A stretch of 47,771 bases of DNA from Fructilactobacillus sanfranciscensis DSM 20451. Its GTDB lineage: Bacteria; Bacillota; Bacilli; Lactobacillales; Lactobacillaceae. The number at the start of each line of letters is the position of its first letter. Position 1 is the first letter of the stretch. The DNA lies in NCBI RefSeq assembly GCF_001436035.1, contig NZ_AYYM01000008.1:1-47771 (forward strand), in the 5' to 3' direction. Shown here piece by piece: positions 19,870 to 28,187 of the stretch. The position numbers were made by a program, and so were the translations under genes. Below the pieces are notes generated by a model that was not told the origin of the DNA, made no database searches, and saw only the letters and a list, made by a program, of their open reading frames with translations.

Positions 19870-21105
19870 ATGGAAAAACCTAGTACCAACGAACCAGAAC
19901 AGGTTCCAAAATCAATTTGGCACCGTAACTTAATTGCGCTCTGGTTTGGTTTGTTTTTAACTTCAATGGGCTTTAGTGGAATGATGCCGTTTCTTTCACT
20001 TTACATCGATACACTTGGAAAATACACTCAAATCCAACTTAATTTATACAGTGGACTAGCCTTTTCTGCTTCTTTCATGGCAGCTGCGGTGGTTTCTCCT
20101 ATTTGGGGAAGCTTAGCTGATCGTTATGGCCGACGGGTTATGTTGCTTCGTGCATCATTTGTCATGTCAGTTGTCGTCCTCTTAATGGGTTTTAGCACAA
20201 GTGTATGGCAATTAATTGCGCTTAGATTTATCCAAGGAATTTTTTCTGGTTACTTTCCTAATTCAAATGCGCTTTTGGCAATTCAAGTTCCTAAAAGAGA
20301 AAGTGGAAAAGCACTTGGAATTTTATCGACTGGCGGTGTTTCTGGTTCATTACTTGGACCATTTGCAGGCGGAATTTTAGCCTCAATTTTCAGTTATCGC
20401 GTTACTTTTTTCATCACCGGTACCTTAATGTTTTTAGTCTTCTTAATTACTATTTTTTTCGTAAAGGAAAAATTCACCCCTGTTACGAAAGAAAAGAACT
20501 TACATACTAAGCAAGTGATTAAAGTTTTAACCCGCCCTAAATTAATTTTTGGAATGTTTATTACTACAATGATTATTCAAGCTTCTAACTATTCAATTTC
20601 CCCCATTTTGTCACTCTACGTACGTCAAATCATGAACAATAGTCCTTCAGTTACTTTTTTTAGTGGGATTGTTGCAGCCGTACCTGGGATCTCGACCCTA
20701 ATAGCTGCTCCTAGATTTGGAGCATTAGGTGATAAAATTGGAACCGAAAAAATCATGATTTTTGGATTCATTCTGGCAATCATACTTTACATTCCGATGG
20801 CATTTGTTACTAATGTTTGGGAACTAATGGGACTAAGATTCTTACTTGGAATATCTAATGCTTGTATGCTTCCAGCGGTACAAGCGATTATTGCCAAAAA
20901 TACGCCAGTACAAGTTACTGGACGAATTTTTAGTTGGAATCAAAGTTTTCAAGCTGTTGGTAATTTTACTGGACCAATGATTGGTTCAATTGTATCATCT
21001 GTCTTTGGTTACTCCGGTGTCTTTATTTCAACATCAGTATTAGTTTTAATTAACCTAATGTTGGTTTTAAGTGAAACAAAAACGCTTAGTAAAGCTAGAG
21101 CATAA
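19870..21105 (+). CDS. MFS drug-efflux transporter (DHA1/MdtG-like)
   Basis: The 411-residue protein is a proton-coupled exporter of the major facilitator superfamily with about 12 hydrophobic segments. Motif A is GSLADRYGRRVML (about 77-89), and the second half repeats the pattern as GALGDKIGTEKIM. Motif C-like GPFAGGILAS in helix 5 points to an antiporter of the drug:H+ type. Ligand cannot be read. AAGGAAGGA precedes the ATG within the phosphatase 3' end. A strong terminator follows. Confidence 0.9.
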   Translation: MEKPSTNEPEQVPKSIWHRNLIALWFGLFLTSMGFSGMMPFLSLYIDTLGKYTQIQLNLYSGLAFSASFMAAAVVSPIWGSLADRYGRRVMLLRASFVMSVVVLLMGFSTSVWQLIALRFIQGIFSGYFPNSNALLAIQVPKRESGKALGILSTGGVSGSLLGPFAGGILASIFSYRVTFFITGTLMFLVFLITIFFVKEKFTPVTKEKNLHTKQVIKVLTRPKLIFGMFITTMIIQASNYSISPILSLYVRQIMNNSPSVTFFSGIVAAVPGISTLIAAPRFGALGDKIGTEKIMIFGFILAIILYIPMAFVTNVWELMGLRFLLGISNACMLPAVQAIIAKNTPVQVTGRIFSWNQSFQAVGNFTGPMIGSIVSSVFGYSGVFISTSVLVLINLMLVLSETKTLSKARA

Positions 21106-21119
21106 ATAAAATTAGAAGA

Positions 21120-21157
21120 CCGTCTTCAGTTCACATCCTACTGAAGACGGCCTTTTT
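21120..21157 (+). terminator. Terminator of the MFS gene
   Basis: Arms CCGTCTTCAGT (21120-21130) and ACTGAAGACGG (21140-21150) with a 9-base loop, then CCTTTTTATTTT. Confidence 0.9.
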
Positions 21158-21226
21158 ATTTTCTAACTTGTGATGAGTCAAAAATGATGATAAGTTAAAA
21201 CCATAATTAAAAAGAGAGGATTAATT

Positions 21227-22066
21227 TTAACGCTTAAGAAAACAATACAATTAGTAACAGGTATCACAATAGCTAGTTGTTTAATTATTTGTTTAAACAG
21301 CAAAGTTAATGCTGATACAAAAAAACAAACTGTTAAAAATACTGACAAGGTCCAACATCTCATAATTGATGCTCCGACTAAAGTAATTTTAAAAACTGGG
21401 AGTGAGTTCCAAGTTCAATCTAAATTTCCAAATCTTAAAAAAACGACCATTACTAATCAAAATGGCAAGCTTAAAGTTTCTTATCCTCATAAAAAACATC
21501 TTTGGGGAATTCAAATTAATTCTAAACAGCCCAAGTCTGTTGTCACTGTGACAATTCCTTCAAACTTGAAACTTACTGATTTAAAAATTAAATCTAAAGC
21601 GGCTGATGTTCAAACCGATGCAGCAATTAAAAAATTGTTGATTGCTAGTCACAGTGGTGACGTCAAATTGACTAAAACTAATTCAAAGAATTTAACAATC
21701 AAATCAGAAAGTGGAGACATTAACATAGATCAAGTTAAAGTAGAAAATGATAATTATCTATCTAGTGAATCAGGAGATGTTAAAATTAGTAATTCTCAAT
21801 TCAATTCGATGCAAGCAAACTCTGAAAGTGGTGATATCTTTATTAGTAACTTGATTGCTAAAACACTTAAGCTTAACAGTGATTCTGGAAATGTTAAAAT
21901 TAACAATCAAAAAGCCACGAAATACAATCAAGTTATAATTAACAGCGACAGTGGCGATGTTGAAATTAAAAATTCTAAGATTAATAAAAGTAAGATTGAT
22001 ACTGCTGGTGGAGATTTGGATTTGCCCAAAACTAAAATCAACCATAGCGAAAATTCCACAGAATAG
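21227..22066 (+). CDS. Secreted DUF4097-like repeat protein, no canonical start
   Basis: The frame is open from 21194 to 22066. It encodes a Sec signal peptide (LTLKKTIQLVTG, a hydrophobic core, then SKVNA-D) and a beta-helical body with about seven units of the form SESGDVKI every 18-23 residues (SHSGDV, SESGDI, SESGDV, SESGDI, SDSGNV, SDSGDV, TAGGDL), as in DUF4097 proteins. A GAGAGG ribosome site sits at 21214-21219, but no ATG, GTG or TTG follows in frame before the signal peptide; a TTA lies at the right distance (21227). The first canonical codon is GTG 21548, without a binding site and inside the mature domain. It may be a start-codon mutation, a sequencing error or rare initiation. 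Function is probably at the cell surface. Confidence 0.65.
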   Translation, partial: LTLKKTIQLVTGITIASCLIICLNSKVNADTKKQTVKNTDKVQHLIIDAPTKVILKTGSEFQVQSKFPNLKKTTITNQNGKLKVSYPHKKHLWGIQINSKQPKSVVTVTIPSNLKLTDLKIKSKAADVQTDAAIKKLLIASHSGDVKLTKTNSKNLTIKSESGDINIDQVKVENDNYLSSESGDVKISNSQFNSMQANSESGDIFISNLIAKTLKLNSDSGNVKINNQKATKYNQVIINSDSGDVEIKNSKINKSKIDTAGGDLDLPKTKINHSENSTE

Positions 22067-22086
22067 TCTAACTAAAACTGAACAAA

Positions 22087-22116
22087 AAAAGACTTAACCA
22101 ATTGGTTAAGTCTTTT
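22087..22116. terminator. Bidirectional terminator, DUF4097-like gene and rpmE2
   Basis: A perfect 30-base palindrome (AAAAGACTTAACCAA / TTGGTTAAGTCTTTT) lies between two convergent genes and has A/T runs at both ends. Confidence 0.88.
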
Positions 22117-22129
22117 AGTTTGCTTAAAA

Positions 22130-22378
22130 TTATTTGTTGAGACCATATCTCTTGTTGAAACGATCAACAGCACCATCTGCTTGAGCTGATTTTTGTTTAC
22201 CAGTGTAGAATGGGTGTGAATCTGATGAAATTTCAACACGAATCAATGGATAAGTGTTACCGTCTTCCATAGTAATTGTATCTTCAGAAGTAGCAGTAGA
22301 ACCAGTAATGAACTTAAAGCCAGTACTTGAATCTTGGAATACTACTTGGTGAAAATCTGGATGAATTCCTTTTTTCAT
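22130..22378 (-). CDS. rpmE2: Ribosomal protein L31, type B
   Basis: The 82-residue protein matches the zinc-free L31 paralogue: [14 protein letters not shown], then [11 protein letters not shown], and FNKRYGLNK at the end, with no CxxC pair. It is a component of the 50S subunit at the central bridge. In Bacillus the type B form replaces the zinc-binding form under zinc starvation; whether a type A copy exists in this genome cannot be told here. AAAGGAG precedes the ATG. It has a strong promoter at 22447-22475 with a leader of about 60 bases. Confidence 0.97.
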   Translation of the reverse strand: MKKGIHPDFHQVVFQDSSTGFKFITGSTATSEDTITMEDGNTYPLIRVEISSDSHPFYTGKQKSAQADGAVDRFNKRYGLNK

Positions 22379-22446
22379 AATATTACGCTCCTTTTGCCCT
22401 GAACTTATAAAATCCAGAGATTGATTTATAAATATTCAACTTTTGT

Positions 22447-22475
22447 AGTTTACCACTAAAAAGAAATTGTTGCAA
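22447..22475 (-). promoter_or_regulatory. rpmE2 promoter
   Basis: Minus-strand -35 TTGCAA (22470-22475), 17-base spacer, -10 TAAACT (22447-22452), starting just after the murA stop. I see no Zur-like dyad over it. Confidence 0.65.
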
Positions 22476-22484
22476 TACCAAAAA

Positions 22485-23774
22485 CTATGCTTCAGAAGCA
22501 CTTGGTACATTTCCTTCAAGTAATTCAACATTAGCATTTAACCCAGCTAACTTTTCAACTACGTTATCATATCCACGTAGAATATGATCAGCATGAGTAA
22601 TTAATGTTTCTCCATTTGCCATTAAACCGGCAATTAAGAGTGCTGCCCCTGCTCGAATCTCTCCAGCAGAAACAATAGCTCCATGTAAATCTCGACTGGG
22701 ACTAATTATAATTTGATTATTATCAGTCACCTTAATAATAGCACCCATCTTTTTTAATTCATGAATGTGCTTTTTTCTTTTTGGATAAATAGTATCAGTA
22801 ATAACACTATCGCTATCCGCATTAAACAATAATGGTATAATTGGTTGTTGCCAGTCCGTTGCAAATCCCGGAAATGGTTCAGTTGTAATCTGAACCCCGT
22901 GAATATTCCCACTTTCTGGAACAAAAATACTATCATCATTAATTTCTAGTTTTAAACCCATTTCAGTTAATTTTTCTGTAAATGGTTTTAGATGTTCTGG
23001 AATTACGTTTTTAACTAAAATTCCGTCACCAATTGCAGCAGCTAACGCTAAATAAGTCCCCGCTTCAATGCGGTCTGGAATAACGGTATGAATTTCAGTA
23101 GCAGAAAGAGATTTTACTCCTTCAATCCTAATATCATCCGTTCCAGCACCTGTAATTTTAGCTCCCATACTATTTAAAAATGAAACAATATCTACAATTT
23201 CTGGTTCTTTAGCAACATTATGAATCTCAGTAACTCCATCTGCTTTAGTAGCAGCTAGAATTGCATTGATAGTTGCGCCGACCGAAACCATTTCAAAATC
23301 GATAATTCCACCCTTTAAACCATGCTTAGTCGCATCAATATAAACTGTATCACCATCTTCAGTGACATCAGCTCCTAATGCTTCAAAAGCACGAATATGT
23401 TGATCAATTGGTCGTGGACCAATATTATCTCCACCTGGAAAACTAACAATTGCCCGATGAAACCTACCTAATAATGCCCCCATAAAATAATAAGAGGCTC
23501 TTAGTTTTTTAATCGCTTCACTAGGAAGCCGACTTTCTTTTATATTAGTTGGATTAACTTTGAATATTCCGTCACTAAATTCAGATGGAACGTTCATTGA
23601 CTGCAAGATTAGCATTAAATTGTGAACATCTAAAATATCAGGGACCTTATCGAACTCAACAGGAGTGTCGGAAAGAATTGTAGCTGGAATTAAAGCAACT
23701 GTGCTATTCTTTGCACCACAAATCGTAACTTCTCCCATGAGTCGATGATTACCGTGTATTTTCATCATACTCAT
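22485..23774 (-). CDS. murA: UDP-GlcNAc 1-carboxyvinyltransferase (MurZ-type), Asp active site
   Basis: MurA transfers enolpyruvate from PEP to UDP-GlcNAc, the first step of peptidoglycan synthesis. The 429-residue length and motifs (GAKNSTVALIPA, GPRPIDQHIRAFEALGA, RAGAALLIAGL) are complete; the GPRPIDQH form resembles the MurZ/MurA2 branch. The active-site cysteine of GGCxxGxRP is Asp116 here (FPGGDNIGPRP). Cys-to-Asp MurA enzymes, as in Mycobacterium and Chlamydia, are active and resist fosfomycin, which alkylates that cysteine. GAGG precedes the ATG by 10 bases. A second MurA may exist outside the window. Confidence 0.95.
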   Translation of the reverse strand: MSMMKIHGNHRLMGEVTICGAKNSTVALIPATILSDTPVEFDKVPDILDVHNLMLILQSMNVPSEFSDGIFKVNPTNIKESRLPSEAIKKLRASYYFMGALLGRFHRAIVSFPGGDNIGPRPIDQHIRAFEALGADVTEDGDTVYIDATKHGLKGGIIDFEMVSVGATINAILAATKADGVTEIHNVAKEPEIVDIVSFLNSMGAKITGAGTDDIRIEGVKSLSATEIHTVIPDRIEAGTYLALAAAIGDGILVKNVIPEHLKPFTEKLTEMGLKLEINDDSIFVPESGNIHGVQITTEPFPGFATDWQQPIIPLLFNADSDSVITDTIYPKRKKHIHELKKMGAIIKVTDNNQIIISPSRDLHGAIVSAGEIRAGAALLIAGLMANGETLITHADHILRGYDNVVEKLAGLNANVELLEGNVPSASEA

Positions 23775-23819
23775 ATTATATTTTCCTCTTCACTATTCTC
23801 ACTTTGTGCAACATTATTA

Positions 23820-23848
23820 ATCATAGTTAAAAATAGCAAACATTACAA
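23820..23848 (-). promoter_or_regulatory. murA promoter
   Basis: Minus-strand -35 TTGTAA (23843-23848), 17-base spacer, -10 TATGAT (23820-23825). Confidence 0.6.
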
Positions 23849-23892
23849 TAGGAATCTAATGAAAATCATAAGAATTAATAATTATTTATGAA

Positions 23893-25509
23893 TTATTTTA
23901 CCTGTTCTTTATGATACTTGTCGGCAGCAGTAATGAACGCTTTAAATAATCCTTCAGGACGATTTGGACGTGATAGGAACTCTGGATGATATTGGGCAGC
24001 AATGAAAAAGCGCTTATTTGGTACTTCCACAATTTCAACTAAACGATCATCAGGAGAAGTTCCTGAGATTACTAGGCCAGCATCTTCAAGATCTTTTCTG
24101 AACTTGTTATTAAATTCATAACGGTGACGATGACGTTCTGAAATTTCTTTTTTGTTATCATAAGCAGCTGCTGTGGCTGTTCCAGGTTTCAATTTAGCAG
24201 GATATGCACCTAAACGTTGGGTTCCACCCATGCTAGTTACATCATTTTGATCAGCCATTAAATCAATCACATTATGTTTAGTATCGTTTACAAACTCAGT
24301 TGAGTTAGCATCTTTCCAACCTAGCACATCACGTGCATATTCAATCGTAGTAACTTGCATTCCTAAACAAATTCCAAAGAATGGTACATCATTTTCACGG
24401 GCGTAGCGAATTGAAGTAATCATTCCTTCAACTCCACGGCTACCAAATCCACCGGGTACAATTAATCCGTCAAAACCTTTTAGTTTTTCAACTACATTTT
24501 CGTCATTAATCTCTTCTGCATCAATATTTGTAATATGAACATTGGTATCATCAGCATAGCCGGCATGGCGTAGTGCTTCATCAACGGAAATGTAAGCATC
24601 TTTCAACTTCACATATTTACCAATCAAAGCAATGTTAACGTCACCTTTTAGATTACGAATATGATTTTCTAATGTTCTCCATTCAGTCATATCAGCTTTT
24701 GGAGCTTTGATTCCAAAATGGTCTAAGACTTGGGTATCCATGCCTTGTTCTTGGAAACTAAGTGGAAGTTGGTAAAGGTTTGGTGCGTCTAATGATTCAA
24801 TAATACTTTTTTCACTAACATCACAAAACATTGCCATTTTTTGTTTCATAGCTTCTGTTACTGGTTTTTCGGCACGAAGAACCAGCATGTCTGGTTGAAT
24901 TCCAACACTTCGTAATTCTTTAACAGAGTGTTGGGTTGGCTTAGTTTTCATTTCACCGGCAGCCTTGATGTAAGGAATCAAAGTGGTATGAATGTAATAA
25001 GTATTGTCGACACCTTCATCTTTACGCATTTCCCGTATTGCTTCTAAGAATGGTAATGATTCAATATCACCAACTGTTCCACCAATTTCAGTAATAATAA
25101 TATCTGAATCAGTGGTCTTGGCAGCCCGTTTCATTTTTTCTTTAATCATTCCGGTGATGTGTGGAATAACTTGAACAGTTGCCCCAAGATAATCACCATG
25201 ACGTTCCTTTTCAAGAACTTCTTTATAAATCTTACCAGTGGTAACATTTGAATATTTATTTAAATCATTATCAATAAATCTTTCGTAATGTCCTAAATCA
25301 AGATCAGTTTCAGTCCCATCATTAGTAACGAAAACTTCTCCATGTTGGTAAGGATTCATTGTTCCTGGATCAACATTAATGTATGGATCAAATTTTTGAA
25401 TGGTAACTTTCAAGCCACGATTCTTTAAAAGTCTTCCCAAAGATGCAGATACAATTCCTTTTCCAAGTGAAGAAACCACTCCACCTGTGACAAAAATATA
25501 TTTGGTCAT
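23893..25509 (-). CDS. pyrG: CTP synthase
   Basis: PyrG makes CTP from UTP with ATP and glutamine and is feedback-sensitive to CTP. The 538-residue protein has the synthetase domain with P-loop [10 protein letters not shown] (about 9-18) and the class I glutaminase with nucleophile in GICLGMQ and the His/Glu dyad in YHPEFLS. AGGAG precedes the ATG. It follows rpoE, as in most Bacillota. A leader of about 110 bases with a terminator (25546-25583) and a GGGC transcript start indicate CTP-sensing attenuation. Confidence 0.98.
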   Translation of the reverse strand: MTKYIFVTGGVVSSLGKGIVSASLGRLLKNRGLKVTIQKFDPYINVDPGTMNPYQHGEVFVTNDGTETDLDLGHYERFIDNDLNKYSNVTTGKIYKEVLEKERHGDYLGATVQVIPHITGMIKEKMKRAAKTTDSDIIITEIGGTVGDIESLPFLEAIREMRKDEGVDNTYYIHTTLIPYIKAAGEMKTKPTQHSVKELRSVGIQPDMLVLRAEKPVTEAMKQKMAMFCDVSEKSIIESLDAPNLYQLPLSFQEQGMDTQVLDHFGIKAPKADMTEWRTLENHIRNLKGDVNIALIGKYVKLKDAYISVDEALRHAGYADDTNVHITNIDAEEINDENVVEKLKGFDGLIVPGGFGSRGVEGMITSIRYARENDVPFFGICLGMQVTTIEYARDVLGWKDANSTEFVNDTKHNVIDLMADQNDVTSMGGTQRLGAYPAKLKPGTATAAAYDNKKEISERHRHRYEFNNKFRKDLEDAGLVISGTSPDDRLVEIVEVPNKRFFIAAQYHPEFLSRPNRPEGLFKAFITAADKYHKEQVK

Positions 25510-25545
25510 AATAGCTACTCCTATCCAAAGTTACGTAACAATAAA

Positions 25546-25583
25546 ACTAAAAAAAGCTCCCCATTCGCAGAACGGAGAGCTTT
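25546..25583 (-). terminator. pyrG leader attenuator
   Basis: The minus-strand stem AAAGCTCTCC (25574-25583) pairs with GGGGAGCTTT (25553-25562), with an 11-base loop and a T7 tract. The 5' arm holds GCTCTCC, the pyrimidine run to which poly(G) added at the transcript 5' end would pair to prevent termination. This arrangement is the known one in Bacillus subtilis pyrG. Confidence 0.85.
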
Positions 25584-25596
25584 CTTACTCGATTGC

Positions 25597-25614
25597 CTTT
25601 ACAGATATGTAAAG
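25597..25614 (-). promoter_or_regulatory. Extra hairpin in the pyrG leader
   Basis: CTTTACA and TGTAAAG form a 7-bp stem with a 4-base loop directly after the GGGC start and before the attenuator. It could keep the G-rich 5' end free or bring it near the attenuator arm; this is inference. Confidence 0.5.
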
Positions 25615-25615
25615 T

Positions 25616-25655
25616 GCCCAAGTAAGATAATATTAGAATCTGATCAATTAGTCAA
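25616..25655 (-). promoter_or_regulatory. pyrG promoter with GGGC start
   Basis: Minus-strand -35 TTGACT (25650-25655), exact 17-base spacer, -10 TATTAT (25627-25632), and the transcript start GGGC (first G at 25619) seven bases on. Three Gs then C at the start is what CTP-dependent G reiteration needs. Confidence 0.85.
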
Positions 25656-25659
25656 GTAT

Positions 25660-26199
25660 TTATTCTTCACCGTCGCCTAAATCATCATCATCTTCGTCAT
25701 CGACCCCATCAATATCATCTTTAAAATCGTTGTCTTCAGGATCATCATTATCATAATCAACAACATCATCATCTTCAGGATCATCATTATCATAATCAAC
25801 AACATCATCATCTTCAGAATCATCATTATCATAATCAATAACGTCATCGACATCAGAAGCATCAGCTAAGAAGGCATTAATTTTGTGACGTTTCTTAGTT
25901 TTTGGTTCGTCTTCAGTTTCACCAATTGTTGCTTCATCAACTGAATCAAAGGGATACCAAGTCCGTAATCCCCAAACGTTGTCACCTAGTGAAATAAAAC
26001 TACCATCAACATTTAAATCGCTGTAAAAGTTAACTAGTTTTGCTTTAATTTCATCATCACTGAAGCCAGTATATTTTTGAATTGCATTAACTAAATCAGC
26101 AAATTGCATTGTCTTACCTTCATCAGCAAGAATTGCATGTGCTACTTCAATCATTGATAATTCGTTTTTGTCCACATTATCTAATTTTTTAAGTTCCAA
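25660..26199 (-). CDS. rpoE: RNA polymerase delta subunit
   Basis: The delta subunit binds RNA polymerase, raises recycling and sharpens promoter response to initiating NTP levels. The HARE winged-helix domain covers about 1-85 (NELSMIEVAHAIL, VWGLRTWYP). The C-terminal half is nearly all Asp/Glu and holds three 13-residue repeats (VDYDNDDPEDDDV) from a 39-bp DNA repeat. I choose TTG 26197-26199, which gives MELKKLD and a 9-base spacing from AAAGG; the GTG three codons earlier is 1 base from it, too close. Delta sits before pyrG, whose attenuation depends on NTP sensing. Promoter at 26237-26265. Confidence 0.93.
   Translation of the reverse strand: MELKKLDNVDKNELSMIEVAHAILADEGKTMQFADLVNAIQKYTGFSDDEIKAKLVNFYSDLNVDGSFISLGDNVWGLRTWYPFDSVDEATIGETEDEPKTKKRHKINAFLADASDVDDVIDYDNDDSEDDDVVDYDNDDPEDDDVVDYDNDDPEDNDFKDDIDGVDDEDDDDLGDGEE
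25733..25849. repeat. Three tandem 39-bp repeats in rpoE
   Basis: Units begin TCTTCAG at 25733, 25772 and 25811, spacing exactly 39, and keep the reading frame. They code for the acidic 13-residue repeats of the delta tail. The repeat count is likely to vary between strains by slippage. Confidence 0.85.
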
Positions 26200-26236
26200 A
26201 TCAAACACGCCTTTCTAGTTTTTTCCGTTATACCTT

Positions 26237-26265
26237 ATGATACTAACTTATAGACTAAAATGCAA
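26237..26265 (-). promoter_or_regulatory. rpoE promoter
   Basis: Minus-strand -35 TTGCAT (26260-26265), 17-base spacer, -10 TATCAT (26237-26242), overlapping the 3' end of the DUF1934 gene. Confidence 0.65.
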
Positions 26266-26682
26266 TTTAATCTGATAGTCTCCTACTTTTTCGTTATTTG
26301 AATAAAGAGCATAATCGACAAAAATATGACCTTTAGGAGCACCATGTTCAACCTCAACATCCACTTTTTGGGCCAACGCTCCAATTTCCATACGTCCATA
26401 AGGAGTTTGGTAATGATTTTTCGTTTTTTCTCCCTCTACAAAATCAAGCATCAAGTCGTTAGCTGCTTTTCTAGTTAAACGAACATGTTTATCGTCAGTA
26501 ATTTTGAATGTAACTGGTGTTTCTTGTTGATCTAAATGTTCGAGGTAACGAACATACATTAAGTCATTTATTTCTACAAGTTGACCTTCTTCAGAAAAAT
26601 CATGCGTTTCTGTTTCACCATCTTGGGTAATCTTTGTTTCAACTGTGACATGAATTATTTGATATTTTTTTTCATTTTCCAT
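26248..26682 (-). CDS. DUF1934 family protein (YwiB-like)
   Basis: The 144-residue protein has the calycin-like beta-barrel pattern of DUF1934/YwiB: alternating strands such as IIHVTVETKITQDG, RLTRKA, TPYGRMEIGALAQ and VDYALYSNNEKVGDYQIKLHFSL. No enzymatic residues are known for the family, and ligand and role are unknown. I choose ATG 26680-26682, 8 bases after GAGG; an upstream ATG 18 codons earlier has no binding site. It lies upstream of rpoE, on the same strand, and is divergent from the HD-domain gene. Confidence 0.85.
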   Translation of the reverse strand: MENEKKYQIIHVTVETKITQDGETETHDFSEEGQLVEINDLMYVRYLEHLDQQETPVTFKITDDKHVRLTRKAANDLMLDFVEGEKTKNHYQTPYGRMEIGALAQKVDVEVEHGAPKGHIFVDYALYSNNEKVGDYQIKLHFSL

Positions 26683-26751
26683 ATTTATTACCTCGCTATC
26701 ACTTTTAATTTTACCGCCAATTTTACTAAATTGCATCTTAATCTATCCAAA

Positions 26752-26781
26752 ATGACTAATGCTTACTATTTACGCTATAAT
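26752..26781 (+). promoter_or_regulatory. Promoter of the HD-phosphatase operon
   Basis: -35 ATGACT (26752-26757), 18-base spacer, perfect -10 TATAAT (26776-26781). It gives a leader of about 25 bases. Confidence 0.6.
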
Positions 26782-26812
26782 AGTAATAATTAACAAATGT
26801 AGGAGGTACGCT

Positions 26813-28186
26813 ATGGGATATTATTCAACACCTTTGGAACAAGAGAAAGTCATCCGTGATCCGGTTCATAGTCATATCTATATTCAAGACCAAATCATCA
26901 TGGATTTAATTAACACCAAAGAATTTCAGCGATTAAGGAGAATCCATCAATTAGGAACGACTTCGCAAACTTTTCCTGGTGCCGAACACACGCGTTTTAC
27001 TCATTCCTTAGGGGTCTATGAAATTGTCCGTCGAATCTGTAACCAATTTCAACGTAATTATCCCACTAAGACGCCTGGAGATGGTCTTTGGGATGATTCA
27101 GAACGAATTGTAGCAGAATGTGCTGGTTTACTTCACGACATTGGTCATGGGGCTTACTCGCATACTTTTGAACACATCTTTCACACCAACCATGAACAAA
27201 TTACGCAAGCCATTATTACCAATCCGGAAACAGAAGTTAACCAAGTATTGTGTAAAGTTGGCCCTGATTTTCCGAATCGAGTAGCCAGTGTCATCAATAA
27301 AACCTACGATAACCAGCAAGTCGTCCAAATGATTTCTAGTCAGTGTGACGCTGATCGAATGGATTATTTATTACGTGACTCCTACTTTACTGGCGTACAA
27401 TACGGTAAATTTGATTTGGATCGAATTTTGCAAGTAATGCGTCCATATCAAGGTGGAATTTGTTTTAAAATGAGTGGTCTTCATGCGATTGAATATTACA
27501 TTGTTTCAAGATTTCAAATGTATCTCCAAGTCTATTTTCATCCAATCTCACGTTCCATGGAAGTCATTTTAGCTCATTTATTGTTACGGGCTAAAGAATT
27601 AGCGGAAGGTTCAACTAAGTTGGAAAAATTTAATCCAACCTTGCTGATGCCATTTTTAGAAGGTACCTTCGATCCTAGTCGTGATTTGGAAACTTACCTT
27701 AAGTTAGATGATGGAGTTTTGAACACTTATTTCTCAATGTGGTGTGATACCCCTGACTCAATCCTTTCTGATTTATCAAATCGGTTCGTTAATCGAAAAC
27801 CCTTTAAATCAGCCATTTTTACACAAGAAACCAAAGATGTATTGCCTAAATTAAGAAAGTTAATTGAAGCAGCTGGATTTAATCCCGAATACTACACAGC
27901 TACCGATAATAGTTATAACCAGCCTTATGACGTATATAATCCTGAAAGTAAGCATCCCAATGCCCAAATTGAATTAATGCAAAAAGATGGAAGCTTAGTT
28001 GAATTATCAAAGGCTAGTCTCTTAGTTCGGACCATTACTGGAAAAGATGTTGGAGATAGTCGTTTCTTTTTCCCTAAAGAAATGCTTCAAACTGACGCTA
28101 ATGTTGAATTATTTAAACCAATATACGATAATTTTCAAAGATACATTAATAACGATACGATTATAAATCTCAAGGAGAACCAATAA
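26813..28186 (+). CDS. HD-domain dNTP triphosphohydrolase-like protein
   Basis: The 457-residue protein has an N-terminal HD domain with HTRFTHSLGVYE (His59, His64) and LLHDIGHGAYSH (His108-Asp109, His112) plus a later DADRMDYLLRDS, the metal-ligand pattern of the SAMHD1/YwfO family. The Enterococcus relative EF1143 is a dNTPase. A role in keeping dNTP pools in check is likely, but substrate is inferred. I choose ATG 26813, 6 bases after AGGAGG; a start 18 codons earlier has no site. The stop (TAA) is a base before the Cof phosphatase, so the two form one operon. Confidence 0.9.
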   Translation: MGYYSTPLEQEKVIRDPVHSHIYIQDQIIMDLINTKEFQRLRRIHQLGTTSQTFPGAEHTRFTHSLGVYEIVRRICNQFQRNYPTKTPGDGLWDDSERIVAECAGLLHDIGHGAYSHTFEHIFHTNHEQITQAIITNPETEVNQVLCKVGPDFPNRVASVINKTYDNQQVVQMISSQCDADRMDYLLRDSYFTGVQYGKFDLDRILQVMRPYQGGICFKMSGLHAIEYYIVSRFQMYLQVYFHPISRSMEVILAHLLLRAKELAEGSTKLEKFNPTLLMPFLEGTFDPSRDLETYLKLDDGVLNTYFSMWCDTPDSILSDLSNRFVNRKPFKSAIFTQETKDVLPKLRKLIEAAGFNPEYYTATDNSYNQPYDVYNPESKHPNAQIELMQKDGSLVELSKASLLVRTITGKDVGDSRFFFPKEMLQTDANVELFKPIYDNFQRYINNDTIINLKENQ

Positions 28187-28187
28187 T

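Noticed and set aside
25677-25862. Met/Ile/Leu repeat frame and CRISPR-like regularity in rpoE
   Set aside because: The 39-bp units are contiguous, have no spacers and keep the delta-subunit frame; the Met-rich frame is a shadow of the GAT/GAC codons.
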